A stretch of 64,000 nucleotides of DNA, taken from assembly GCA_965116565.1 (NCBI GenBank), contig OZ220699.1:2480001-2544000 (forward strand). The letters are read 5' to 3'. The notes under the pieces are model-generated. The model ran no database searches. It was given only the letters and a program-made list of their open reading frames with translations, and had not been told where the DNA came from. Each line of letters begins with the position of its first letter. Position 1 is the stretch's first letter. The position numbers and the translations under genes were made by a program. The DNA is from Bin87 sp965116565. GTDB taxonomy: Bacteria > Chloroflexota > Dehalococcoidia > Lucifugimonadales > UBA3495. This document shows, in pieces, positions 8,058-16,543 of the stretch.

Positions 8058-8882
8058 ATGGCTTCAGCGTCCCTGAATGGAAGAGTGCTGGCCTTTGTCG
8101 AGGCTCGAATGCCCGACGAAATGGCCAGCCTCATTCGTAGGCACGGCGGTGTGCCCGCGGGTGCCCCGGTTCTCCAGGAACACTACCTGACGGACAGCCC
8201 GGAAGTGCAGCAGGCCATCACGGATGCCTGCGAGGGCAATGTGCACACGGCGATCTTCCTCACTGGCGTCGGCGCCAACGCCATGATGGGCATCGCCGAA
8301 TCCATGGGTCGGCTCTCGGAATTCGAGGACGCCCTCCGCGATATCACCGTGGTCGCCCGAAGCCCCAAACCCGGAAGAATTCTCCGGCGCCACAAAATCC
8401 CCATCGACATCATGCCGCCCGAACCCTACACTTCGTCGGACCTGACTGCCGCCATGCGTGAACTGGATCTCGACGGCAAACGCGTGATATTCCAACGGTA
8501 CGGCGGTCCCGACTCCGAGTTGCCCACCTATCTCCGTGAGCAACGCGCGGATTACCAGGAACTTACCTTGTATGATTGGGGTCTTCCAGACGACGCCGAG
8601 CCTGTGCTCCAACTGATCGATCGTATGGAGCGTGGCGATGTCGACGCCTTGGCGTTCACCAGCCGCCCTCAGGTGCCCAACCTGCTGGCAATAGCCGATG
8701 CCGGCGGTCGGGAGGAATCACTGCGGCGAAGTCTGGCGGGACCCGTCGCGGTGGCGTCCGTCGGGCCGGTGTGCACCCGGAAACTCGTGGAGTCCGGTAT
8801 AGAGGTCAACGTCGAACCGGAACATCCGCACATGGGCAACTTGGTCATGGCGGTCGCCGAGTATTTCGACGACCAATCCTAG
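8058..8882 (+). CDS. hemD: uroporphyrinogen-III synthase
   Basis: 274-residue HemD-like protein that would cyclise hydroxymethylbilane to uroporphyrinogen III, the precursor of siroheme and heme. HemD sequences diverge strongly. Recognisable parts are the N-terminal GRVLAFVEAR..., IFLTGVGANAM in place of the usual TS/N-G motif, VVARSPKPGRILRRH, DLDGKRVIFQRYG, and the C-terminal half VDALAFTSRPQV with VASVGPVCTRKLVESG. It starts 18 bases after the reductase stop and is probably co-transcribed. Its 3' end overlaps the convergent cupin gene by 4 bases. Confidence 0.85.
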   Translation: MASASLNGRVLAFVEARMPDEMASLIRRHGGVPAGAPVLQEHYLTDSPEVQQAITDACEGNVHTAIFLTGVGANAMMGIAESMGRLSEFEDALRDITVVARSPKPGRILRRHKIPIDIMPPEPYTSSDLTAAMRELDLDGKRVIFQRYGGPDSELPTYLREQRADYQELTLYDWGLPDDAEPVLQLIDRMERGDVDALAFTSRPQVPNLLAIADAGGREESLRRSLAGPVAVASVGPVCTRKLVESGIEVNVEPEHPHMGNLVMAVAEYFDDQS

Positions 8883-9211
8883 TATTTGAACTCCTCGCGC
8901 ACCGGACTGAATATGTCCAGCGCGACCGCCTTGGTGTCCTGACCTTTGGCGTAATGCTCAACATCGCCCGGGATGATGTACATGTCGCCGGGCTTCAGCA
9001 CCTTTACTTCGCCTCCGATCCCCATCTCCAGTTCGCCTTCGACTATTATTCCGCCCTGTTCGTGAGGGTGGGTATGCAGTGGAACGGTCGCGCCCGCCTC
9101 CACCTCCACTAACGAAAAGAGCATCTGCTCACCCCAAAAGGTTCGGGTCCTCGCGCCTTCCGCCAACTCTTTGTAACCTCGGCCGTCCTTTTCGATGAAG
9201 TAATCGCTCAT
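8879..9211 (-). CDS. small cupin-domain protein
   Basis: Single-domain cupin of 110 residues. Cupin motif 1 is at HTHPHEQGGIIVEGELEM (two His and a Glu as likely metal ligands), and motif 2 at PGDMYIIPGDVEHYA, which supplies the last His. Such stand-alone cupins act as dioxygenases, isomerases or sugar/metal-binding proteins; the specific role is not readable. Ribosome site AAAGGAGA precedes ATG 9211. It lies downstream of radC on the same strand (21 bases). Confidence 0.85.
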   Translation of the reverse strand: MSDYFIEKDGRGYKELAEGARTRTFWGEQMLFSLVEVEAGATVPLHTHPHEQGGIIVEGELEMGIGGEVKVLKPGDMYIIPGDVEHYAKGQDTKAVALDIFSPVREEFKY

Positions 9212-9232
9212 CGGTCCAAATCTCCTTTTCGG

Positions 9233-10114
9233 TCAGGGCTGGTCAAATCCCAGCTCTCTTTCTTTCAGGCTCACAAAACGCCCACCCTGTCCTATCACCA
9301 AATGGTCCAATAGTTCAATGTCCAGCAGTTTTCCCGCGTTCAACAGATCTCTGGTCACGGCCACGTCCTCCGCACTCGGCATGGGGTCGCCGGACGGGTG
9401 ATTGTGCGCCACGATGATCGACGGAGCATTTTCCCGGACGGCTGGCCTCAGCACCTCCGCCGGCCGGACCGCGCTGCTGTTCACCGTGCCTATGTAAATC
9501 TGCCGTTTCCCCACGACTTGGTTGCGCGTATTCAATAGCAGAACCACCAGGTGCTCCTGTGGCAAGATCGACATCTCGGCCACCAGGAGGTTGGCCGCAT
9601 CCTGCGGGCACGTGATCTGCGTTCTCTCCTCCGGAGCCAATGACGCGACACGCCGGCCCAATTCCAACGCCGCCAGTATTTCGCACGTTTTGGCGTGGCT
9701 CAATCCACGTTGCCCGAACAGTTCCCCGTATCCGGCCCGAGCCAGCCCTGCCAACCCCTCAAATTCCGCCAGAATCCGCGTCGCTACGTTGATCGCGTTC
9801 TCGCCGGCGATCCCAGAACGCAGCAGGATGGCAACCAGTTCCGCGTTGTTCAGATATCGAGGCCCATGTTCCCGCAGCCGCTCCCGCGGACGCTCTCCCG
9901 AGGGCAAATCCCGAATCGTGGGCTGGTACGTGATTCTCTTCCCGTTTGCAGTGTCAGGACAGTGTGATCGGTCATCACCGGAGCGAGTCTCCGGCTGCTC
10001 GATTGTGGCGGGCTGAACCTGGAGTTCTACGGCATCGCCACACAGGATCCGCTCCAACTCAGCTCTGAACGCTTCGACCGTTTCTGATTGCTCCGGGGGA
10101 CTGGTTGTGACCAT
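9233..10114 (-). CDS. radC: RadC-family JAB/MPN+ domain protein
   Basis: Helix-hairpin-helix segment followed by the RadC JAMM domain, ending with the zinc-site motif HNHPSGDPMPSAED. The core starts at PTIRDLPSGERPRERL, where typical RadC proteins (about 225 residues) begin. This one has about 60 extra polar N-terminal residues with no recognisable fold. I chose ATG 10114, behind TTGGAG, over the in-frame TTG at 10126. RadC is widespread, its biochemical role is unsettled, and a direct DNA-repair role has been withdrawn for E. coli RadC. Confidence 0.9.
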   Translation of the reverse strand: MVTTSPPEQSETVEAFRAELERILCGDAVELQVQPATIEQPETRSGDDRSHCPDTANGKRITYQPTIRDLPSGERPRERLREHGPRYLNNAELVAILLRSGIAGENAINVATRILAEFEGLAGLARAGYGELFGQRGLSHAKTCEILAALELGRRVASLAPEERTQITCPQDAANLLVAEMSILPQEHLVVLLLNTRNQVVGKRQIYIGTVNSSAVRPAEVLRPAVRENAPSIIVAHNHPSGDPMPSAEDVAVTRDLLNAGKLLDIELLDHLVIGQGGRFVSLKERELGFDQP

Positions 10115-10222
10115 TTCGCACTCCAACTAAATTGAGTCGGCGCACAGTGTAAAACGGCCCCCGAAATCCGTGCGATGGTCAATTGTCACCAATTTTCGCG
10201 TCCGTGGAACGTCCAATTAACA

Positions 10223-11329
10223 TCAGTCTGCCGGAAGGAATTCGGCAACTTCAAGATCGTCCATCGCAGCCAGGGTGCGGTTCAGTATCGTATCTGCCAG
10301 TCGCCGGCCTCTGGCGTTGTTGAAATCCAGCTGGGCGCCGGCAATCACCGGCACGCGGAAGCAGGTGAGCATGTTCTCGCGGTACGCTCGCCAGCAATCT
10401 GCGAGCGTGAAGTGCTCGCCCGTCTCGCTGGCAATAATTTTATGGTAGCTCTCGATTGCTAGGGTTTCGATCTCGCGTCGAATATCGGTTGACACGCAGG
10501 ACGAAAGAAAATAGGCGATGTCGTACAGGCCGTTGCCCACGGTGGTCAGCTGCCAATCGACCAGCGCGACCTCCGGGTATTCGCCATCGTCGAAGAACAT
10601 ATTGTCCAACCTGAAATCGCCGTGAATCAGTGTCTGAGGCCATGCGGCTACGACGGCAGAATGTTCCACGAGATGCCCACCATACGATTCCGCGAGTCGA
10701 CGCATGGGGCCTGTGAACTGCTCGCTGAAGAGATCGAAAACCCGGGGCAGACTGGCTTGGTACACGCCTTGAACCATGGCGTGCCTTTCCGGGGTGGGTG
10801 GTGAATGAATTTCGGACACCCGGAGTTGGTCAACTCGACCCCAAAACTTCGCATGTAAACCGGCGGCGGCCTCAACCGCCAGGAGCGCTCGGTCCGGCGT
10901 AGCGCCTTCCACCTGATCTACGGTTACCATGTGGCCCAGGTCTTCCAGCAGCAGGACGAAGTCGTGGGTGCTGGGGTCTAAGTCTCCGTACAGCAGCGTC
11001 GGCGACCGGAGCGGTACCGATCCGGCAAGCGTCCGATAGAATTCGAACTCGCGCTCGTAAAGATGCAATTGCAGGGCGGTTCGGCGGGTGTTCTCGTCTG
11101 TGCTGGGAAGCTTGACTACGATGGTTTCAGGAGCCGGATTCCGCGCAGAAATATAGGCAATGTGGCAACGCAGAATCCTCCCGACCATGCCGACCCCTGC
11201 GCCGATTTCCTCGAACGAAACGGACCTGATTGCCGGGATATTCGAACCGCCTCCCGCGACCAAAGCCTGTTGTAGCCAGTCTATGGTCACGGCGTCTTCA
11301 TTTTCCGGGATGTGCAGCCTCTGTACCAA
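10223..11329 (-). CDS. aminoglycoside-phosphotransferase-like small-molecule kinase
   Basis: 368 residues with the APH/choline-kinase fold (ecdysteroid-kinase-like subgroup). The catalytic loop is HGDFRLDNMFF and the metal-binding motif is LVDWQLTTVG. The N-lobe contains IVVKLPS with the ATP-binding Lys, and LLLEDLG marks the hinge. It phosphorylates an unknown hydroxylated small molecule; resistance should not be assumed. The start is TTG at 11329 with GAGGCG upstream. Confidence 0.85.
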   Translation of the reverse strand: MVQRLHIPENEDAVTIDWLQQALVAGGGSNIPAIRSVSFEEIGAGVGMVGRILRCHIAYISARNPAPETIVVKLPSTDENTRRTALQLHLYEREFEFYRTLAGSVPLRSPTLLYGDLDPSTHDFVLLLEDLGHMVTVDQVEGATPDRALLAVEAAAGLHAKFWGRVDQLRVSEIHSPPTPERHAMVQGVYQASLPRVFDLFSEQFTGPMRRLAESYGGHLVEHSAVVAAWPQTLIHGDFRLDNMFFDDGEYPEVALVDWQLTTVGNGLYDIAYFLSSCVSTDIRREIETLAIESYHKIIASETGEHFTLADCWRAYRENMLTCFRVPVIAGAQLDFNNARGRRLADTILNRTLAAMDDLEVAEFLPAD

Positions 11330-11382
11330 TTTCGTGTGTCGCCTCGTTGGTCATGTATTTGGATGGTCAATCAGCGATAAAG

Positions 11383-11404
11383 GGGCGAACCTGGATTCGC
11401 CCCA
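11383..11404. repeat. dispersed palindrome, GGGGCGAA family (copy 2)
   Basis: 8-bp inverted repeat GGGGCGAA / TTCGCCCC around a 6-base loop, in the gap between the ThDP-enzyme gene and the kinase gene. The arms match copy 1 at 658 over eight positions. Confidence 0.65.
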
Positions 11405-11439
11405 CATCATTTGCCGTTATCTTCTTCTGCCTATTGGCG

Positions 11440-13086
11440 CTAGTCGAACCGGAATTTGGAGAAAGTCCCCTCCTCCTTGGTGATGAACTCTAGCAGCGCG
11501 GGGCGCCCGTCGGCATTCGCCTGCATCGCCCTCTGCATCGCCGGCTTGATTTCGTCCGGCGTGTGAATCTGCTCCGCATAGGCGCCCAACGCCAACGCGA
11601 CCTGGTAGAAATCCCCGCTCAGGTCCTTGATCCCGTATCGCTCAACTGCCGTAGGAATGCGGCTATCGGGGTAAATGGCCATCGTCGAGTTGTTCATCAC
11701 CACGGTGGTGATCGGAATATTGGCGCGCACTGCCGTTTCCACGTCCAGACCCACCATGCCAAACGCCGCGTCGCCCATGAAGTTGATCACCATCTTCTCG
11801 GGCACGGCCATCTTGGCTCCCATCGCCAAACCGAGGCTGTAACCCAACTGCGTGGATTTTCCCCATCCGATAAAGCTCCGGGGAGCCCGAGCTTCCCAGA
11901 ACGGCGACACCTGCTCCCGCGGGCTCCCCGACTCATGGGTAACGATCGTGTTGTCCAGGTCAACGGTGTGCATTATGTCCCATACCACGCGGTACGGGTT
12001 CAACGGCACCTCGTCGCTGGTCAGCCTCGGGAGCCATTCGGCCATCCACGCCTCCCGGATCGCCGCGATCTCATCGGCCAATTCCTGGTTCGTTGCTCGC
12101 TGTTGCGCCCCTTGCGCTTTCAACTCGTCGATGAACTGGCGGAGCGCCAACTTGGCGTCGCCGAGCACGGGATATTCCGTTCGATAGTCTTTGTTGATGT
12201 CGCTGTCGCCATTGGTCAGGTGGATCAGCGTTTTCCCTGGAGGAATCGGCACGGTGAAACTGCTCTTGGTGAAACTCACCCCAACGCCAAACACCACGTC
12301 CGCATTGGTCAGGAACCGGTGCACAGGCCCCGTTTGGCTTGACCCTCCCACGCCTAACGACAGCGGATGATTCTCAGGGAACGCGCTTTTGCCTTCCAAC
12401 GTCGTCAACACCGGAATCTGCAGGAACTCAGCCAATTCCTGCAACTCCTCCGTGGCCTCCGCGTAAAGCACGCCTTGCCCCGCCATGATCACCGGCCTCT
12501 GGGCCGACATGAAACCTCGCGCCGCCCGGGTAACCGCCGCCGGGTCCGCGGCGACCCTCATGTGTACCGGCGGCACGTAGTCGAAATCTTCCTCGCTGAT
12601 CTGGTCTGCCGACAGGTCCGATGGGATCTCCAGCAGCACCGGGCCGGGCTTGCCCGACCGTAGCTTGGTGAACGCTTGTCGCATCAGTTCCGGCACCCGG
12701 TCGGCGAAGTTCACGTGAGCGGCCCATTTGGTAATCGATTCGTAGGCCCGAACCGGATGAAAGTTGGGTTCGACGCCGATGCGATTGCGCGCCACTCCCG
12801 CCGGCAGTACCAGGATGGGCACAGAGTCCGCGTACGCCTGAGCAACGCCGCCAAACGCATTCTCTGCGCCGGGCCCGTTCTGCGCCAGGAATATCCCGGT
12901 CTTCTTGCCGTTGGTGATTCTGGAAAACCCGTCCGCCATGTGCACGCCGGTACGCTCCTGCCGGCATACCACCGGTCGGATACCTGCGATGGCGGCCGCC
13001 TCGATCAGCGGGTTGGATGGCATGACGGCAATCCAGTCCACACCTTCCATTTTCAGTACGTTCGCTACAGCGGTAACTCCATCCAC
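11440..13086 (-). CDS. thiamine diphosphate-dependent enzyme, acetolactate synthase/decarboxylase family
   Basis: 548 residues with the three-domain ThDP fold. The N-terminal Pyr domain has the activating Glu in CRQERTGVHMADG. The central domain starts around RAARGFMSAQRPVIMAGQG. The C-terminal PP domain has the ThDP/Mg motif GDAAFGM ending about 27 residues later in VMNNSTMA. The start is GTG 13086 behind GGAGG. Members include acetolactate synthase, oxalyl-CoA and benzoylformate decarboxylases; no FAD-site or ilvN neighbour argues for ALS. Nearby glyoxylate and CoA-transferase genes make a 2-oxoacid/CoA role possible, but that is only inference. Confidence 0.85.
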   Translation of the reverse strand: MDGVTAVANVLKMEGVDWIAVMPSNPLIEAAAIAGIRPVVCRQERTGVHMADGFSRITNGKKTGIFLAQNGPGAENAFGGVAQAYADSVPILVLPAGVARNRIGVEPNFHPVRAYESITKWAAHVNFADRVPELMRQAFTKLRSGKPGPVLLEIPSDLSADQISEEDFDYVPPVHMRVAADPAAVTRAARGFMSAQRPVIMAGQGVLYAEATEELQELAEFLQIPVLTTLEGKSAFPENHPLSLGVGGSSQTGPVHRFLTNADVVFGVGVSFTKSSFTVPIPPGKTLIHLTNGDSDINKDYRTEYPVLGDAKLALRQFIDELKAQGAQQRATNQELADEIAAIREAWMAEWLPRLTSDEVPLNPYRVVWDIMHTVDLDNTIVTHESGSPREQVSPFWEARAPRSFIGWGKSTQLGYSLGLAMGAKMAVPEKMVINFMGDAAFGMVGLDVETAVRANIPITTVVMNNSTMAIYPDSRIPTAVERYGIKDLSGDFYQVALALGAYAEQIHTPDEIKPAMQRAMQANADGRPALLEFITKEEGTFSKFRFD

Positions 13087-13177
13087 GGTTTGGTTCCTCC
13101 AAGCTTGTTTGGGGTAACGGCGTGCGCCCCCGATAGTTTCGAGCGCGAATCTACACCGTTATGTAACGTCCGGCCGG

Positions 13178-13891
13178 TTAGGCGATCTCCGACAGGAAAG
13201 CGTCCAGCTCTCTGTTGAATTCATCGGGCTTTTCGACCATCGGGAAGTGGCCGGCCTCTTTCATCTTGATGAGTTTTGACCCCGGTACGGCGCGATGAAT
13301 CTCCTCTTCATAGTTGCCCGTGGCCAATGGGTCATCGACGCCTTGGATCAACAGCAACGGCGCCTTCAAACTGTGGATCCGGTCGCGCACGTCGAACCGG
13401 TCGATCACCACCAGGTCCGAATGCTGTGCCGACGGCCCGACCTCTCGGTGTCTTTGCAACAACCTGGCACGCAAGTCGGGTTCGATGAAGTGCATGACGC
13501 CGTCCATCATCGCCAGCCATTTCTCGTACGTTTCTGCGTTTTCAGCAGCCTCAAGTCGAAACTGCAAGTCGCCGGCTCTCCGCTGCTTTGGCCGCATGGC
13601 GATGGTCATCAACGCCAATCCCTTGATTTCCTCAGGGTAATCGAGCGCGTATTGCAGGGCGATGCACGCGCCGAGCGTAAACCCGCTGAGCACGAGATCT
13701 TGGTCGTGCCCCTTGGCGTGAAGCCACCCTCTTAGCCAGTCTGTGTACCTCTCTACGCTGCTGCAGGGTGCCCCGTCCAAGTGTCCGGGCAGGTGTGGGG
13801 CCAGGCTCCCTTGATAATGCCGCAACTGGTGCGCGTAAGAATCGGCGCAACCGCCCGCGCCCGGGCCGTGAATAAAAACCAGTTGCGTCAT
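13178..13891 (-). CDS. alpha/beta hydrolase with Thr at the nucleophile elbow
   Basis: 237-residue alpha/beta-hydrolase fold protein. It has the oxyanion HG motif in VFIHGPGAGG, the nucleophile elbow SGFTLGACIA, the acid Asp in IQGVDDPLA, and the His in EAGHFPMVEKP. The elbow is G-F-T-L-G, so a Thr (codon ACG at 13676-13678) stands where Ser is normal. I place the start at ATG 13891 after GAGGAC; the reading frame extends further upstream without homology. The substrate is unknown, and it may be a weak or non-classical hydrolase. Confidence 0.82.
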   Translation of the reverse strand: MTQLVFIHGPGAGGCADSYAHQLRHYQGSLAPHLPGHLDGAPCSSVERYTDWLRGWLHAKGHDQDLVLSGFTLGACIALQYALDYPEEIKGLALMTIAMRPKQRRAGDLQFRLEAAENAETYEKWLAMMDGVMHFIEPDLRARLLQRHREVGPSAQHSDLVVIDRFDVRDRIHSLKAPLLLIQGVDDPLATGNYEEEIHRAVPGSKLIKMKEAGHFPMVEKPDEFNRELDAFLSEIA

Positions 13892-13999
13892 CGAGTCCTC
13901 GTTGGTGCCTTCTCGTCGGTGCGTCCTCGTCAACTTATGAGGCTGCGGGCATTCTATGGGCGGCGTCGAATCGGGTCAAGGCGGAACCAGCCCCGCGTT

Positions 14000-14422
14000 T
14001 CAACCTCCGTCCCAACCCGTAGCCCGTTCCGCGGTGATCTTGATCATCGGATTATCGTCCAGGTCCATCCGCTGGTATTGAGGATACTTGGACCGCAATC
14101 GCGCCAGCGCCGCAACGTGTTCGGGGCTGGACTCCAACAACTCAGCGGTTCCCTGCACCAGCAGAAACCACAGCTTTGACCAGTCCTCTTCATAGTGGTC
14201 GATCACCAGCGAAACCCGCGGGTTATCCAGGATATTGCGGACTCGCCGCAAGCGGCGCAACTCGGAACTCTTCGGCTTCGCGTCCAGTATCGAATAGATG
14301 CTGCTGCCGTCGCACACAAAACAAAACGGGACAACATAGGGCCGCCCCTCCGCATCTGCAGTAGCCAGGTGACCAACCGGGATTAGGTTTAGCAGCTCAA
14401 TTTGTGCTTCGCTCAGTGCCAT
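14000..14422 (-). CDS. PPOX-class (split-barrel) probable F420-dependent protein, Rv0121-like
   Basis: 140-residue split-barrel flavin/F420-binding protein. The start VGHLATADAEGRPYVVP, the middle LDAKPKSSELRRLRRVRNI, and VSLVIDHYEEDWSKLWFLLVQGTAE are characteristic of the TIGR03668 (Rv0121) group. These proteins bind F420 or a flavin and act on unknown small molecules. Start ATG 14422. It lies 15 bases downstream of nnr and is probably in the same transcript. Confidence 0.85.
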   Translation of the reverse strand: MALSEAQIELLNLIPVGHLATADAEGRPYVVPFCFVCDGSSIYSILDAKPKSSELRRLRRVRNILDNPRVSLVIDHYEEDWSKLWFLLVQGTAELLESSPEHVAALARLRSKYPQYQRMDLDDNPMIKITAERATGWDGG

Positions 14423-14437
14423 CAATTCCGCCCGCGT

Positions 14438-16060
14438 TCAGTACCACAGCTTTCGCAGACCTTCCATCAAAGGAGGAATCCGCGGCACCAGGTCGCTGGC
14501 CACCACGCCGGACGTGCCCATCTCCGCCCTGGCCTCTTCCCCCGCGGTGCCGTGCAGAAATCCACCTAACCGGGCCGCCGAATACGTCGGCAACCCCTGG
14601 GCAAGAAGTCCCCCGATCAATCCCGTCAATACATCGCCCGTTCCCCCGGCCGCCAGAGCCGGGTTCGCAAAAGGCAATATGCTCAGGCGAGAATCCGGCG
14701 CAGCAACGATACTGTAAGCGCCCTTCAATAGCACCGTCTGCCCTCGCTCGCTCGCGAACTCCCCCGCCATGGATAACCTGTTCGACTGGATCTGAGCAGT
14801 GGGTTTCCCGGATAGGGTCGACATCTCGCCAGGATGCGGCGTTAATACTGCATCCGCACACAGGCGATTGGACCAGTCTTCGCAACGGGATAGGCAGTTC
14901 AATCCGTCAGCGTCTATCACGCTCGGCAGATCGCTCCCGTCGCCGCCTCCTAGCAAAAGTCGGTCGACGAACTCCGTCGTGCCGGCCGACCATCCCAATC
15001 CGCAGCCCACGGCCAACGCCGAGTAACCGCCAATCCGCTCTCTGATCAACTCGGCCGCAGACGCATCGACTCTGCCATCGGAGTCCTCGGGTAAAGGCAG
15101 GTGTATGGTTTCGGTGAGCTTGGCTGCCACCATCGGATACACCGATTCAGGTGTAGCCAGGGTGACCAACCCCGTTCCAACGCGATGGGCCGCTGATGCT
15201 GCCAGCGCCGCGGCCCCCACGAAATTCCGGGACCCAGCCACAATCAGCAGATGCCCGTAGGTACCCTTATGTGAATCTATCGGGCGGCCGGGCAGCAAAT
15301 CCGCTGCCGTTGAGCGAGACATCCATTCCACCGGAAGGTCCATTCCGTCGGTCGCCTGCGGATGCAACCCGATTTTCAAAACCGCGATTCGCCCCGCGCG
15401 ACCGGCGCCCGGCAAGTTCGCGATTCCAAACTTCGGATAACACAGCGCCAGCGTCACATCGGCGTCCAATGCGTCGTCGTCCACCTCACCCGTGTCCGGA
15501 TGTACCCCCGTTGGTAAGTCGATGCTGACCACGTTGCACGCGGGATTCGTTGATCTGTGGTGGTTGGTTGCCGCGACCACTGCCCGCACCGTACCCTCGA
15601 GAGGTCGGTACCGTCCCGCTCCCAACATCGCGTCGACCACGACCGATGCATTTGCCAACAAACCACGCAGACTGTCGAGTCCGGCATCGTCTTCTGCGTC
15701 GACGACACTCACGCCATACTCCAGCGCGTTGAGCATTTTTGGATCGTTGGTCGGCCGGCCCCGGACCACGTAGCAGCAGGCGTCCGCTCCCCATCGCCGC
15801 AGGTGTCGCGCAATCACCAACCCGTCGGCGCCGTTGTTGCCTGGTCCGATCAGCAGCAGCACTCTACGGCCGGCGGACCCACCCATTTGTTTACGGATGA
15901 ACTCCGCGCAAGCCAGTCCCGCGTTTTCCATCAGGGTATCGGTGCTGATGCCCAGCCGCTCCGACGCCGCCTCCAGGGCCTGCATCTGGGCAACGGTGAC
16001 CACTTTTGTCGGGCTCGTCGCCACGACTAAATCCCTCGCACCGCGCCGGAAGGCGGGCAT
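14438..16060 (-). CDS. nnr: bifunctional NAD(P)H-hydrate epimerase / dehydratase
   Basis: Repairs hydrated NAD(P)H. The N-terminal YjeF domain (epimerase, about 20-230) has VAQMQALE and the IGPGNNGADGLVIARHL loop. The C-terminal ADP-dependent dehydratase domain (about 270-535) has HKGTYGHLLIVAGS, DADGLN, TPHPGEMS, and the ribokinase-like anion hole NPALAAGGTGDVLTGLIGG. The 540-residue length is normal for the fused enzyme. It follows acpS by 7 bases, a common bacterial arrangement. Confidence 0.95.
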   Translation of the reverse strand: MPAFRRGARDLVVATSPTKVVTVAQMQALEAASERLGISTDTLMENAGLACAEFIRKQMGGSAGRRVLLLIGPGNNGADGLVIARHLRRWGADACCYVVRGRPTNDPKMLNALEYGVSVVDAEDDAGLDSLRGLLANASVVVDAMLGAGRYRPLEGTVRAVVAATNHHRSTNPACNVVSIDLPTGVHPDTGEVDDDALDADVTLALCYPKFGIANLPGAGRAGRIAVLKIGLHPQATDGMDLPVEWMSRSTAADLLPGRPIDSHKGTYGHLLIVAGSRNFVGAAALAASAAHRVGTGLVTLATPESVYPMVAAKLTETIHLPLPEDSDGRVDASAAELIRERIGGYSALAVGCGLGWSAGTTEFVDRLLLGGGDGSDLPSVIDADGLNCLSRCEDWSNRLCADAVLTPHPGEMSTLSGKPTAQIQSNRLSMAGEFASERGQTVLLKGAYSIVAAPDSRLSILPFANPALAAGGTGDVLTGLIGGLLAQGLPTYSAARLGGFLHGTAGEEARAEMGTSGVVASDLVPRIPPLMEGLRKLWY

Positions 16061-16067
16061 TCCGACG

Positions 16068-16502
16068 CTAGTCGGTGCTTGGGGCCACCGGTTCGCCCCA
16101 AAGGGTGGCCTCGGCGGCCCCGCGCGTTTCGTCGGTATCCGGACGCGATGCCACGGCTACCACCATGGCGAACCCCCGTGAGTGCGACAGGCTGATTGCA
16201 ATCTCGGTCACACCCAATCGTTCCGCTCGCCGCCGCGCTCGTCCGTGCAGCCGGGGGCTCGGAGCCCCGCTGGGAGCCCTGACCACTTCGACGTCCCGCC
16301 AACCCACACCGCGGAAACCCGTGCCCAGCGATTTCATAACCGCCTCTTTGGCTGCAAATCGGGCCGCGAGATTGGGCGCCCGTCCCCTGCAGTACGCAAT
16401 CTCGGCCGGCGTGAAAATCCTGCGCAGGAAGCGCTCACCATAGCGTTCCAGCACGCCGGCCACTCGGTCGATTTCTATGAAGTCCACTCCGGTGGTCAGC
16501 AT
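16068..16502 (-). CDS. acpS: holo-[acyl-carrier-protein] synthase
   Basis: Transfers 4'-phosphopantetheine from CoA to acyl carrier protein. 144 residues. The Mg-binding Asp is in GVDFIEIDRV at the N-terminus and the catalytic Glu in RFAAKEAVMKSLGTG. SHSRGFAMVVAVA ends the fold. I place the start at ATG 16502 (MLTTGVDF); the frame continues upstream into metF without homology. The C-terminal tail of about 20 residues after the fold is unusual and contains a short GC inverted repeat. Operon order is metF-acpS-nnr-PPOX. Confidence 0.93.
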   Translation of the reverse strand: MLTTGVDFIEIDRVAGVLERYGERFLRRIFTPAEIAYCRGRAPNLAARFAAKEAVMKSLGTGFRGVGWRDVEVVRAPSGAPSPRLHGRARRRAERLGVTEIAISLSHSRGFAMVVAVASRPDTDETRGAAEATLWGEPVAPSTD

Positions 16503-16543
16503 GTCGGTACGCTCGGTTTGGCTACGGGCACCCGGCCAGTAAT

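Noticed and set aside
16079..16101. Inverted repeat TTGGGGC/GCCCCAA near the acpS 3' end
   Set aside because: It lies in the coding tail, has 7-bp arms and a different core from the dispersed palindromes; likely chance.
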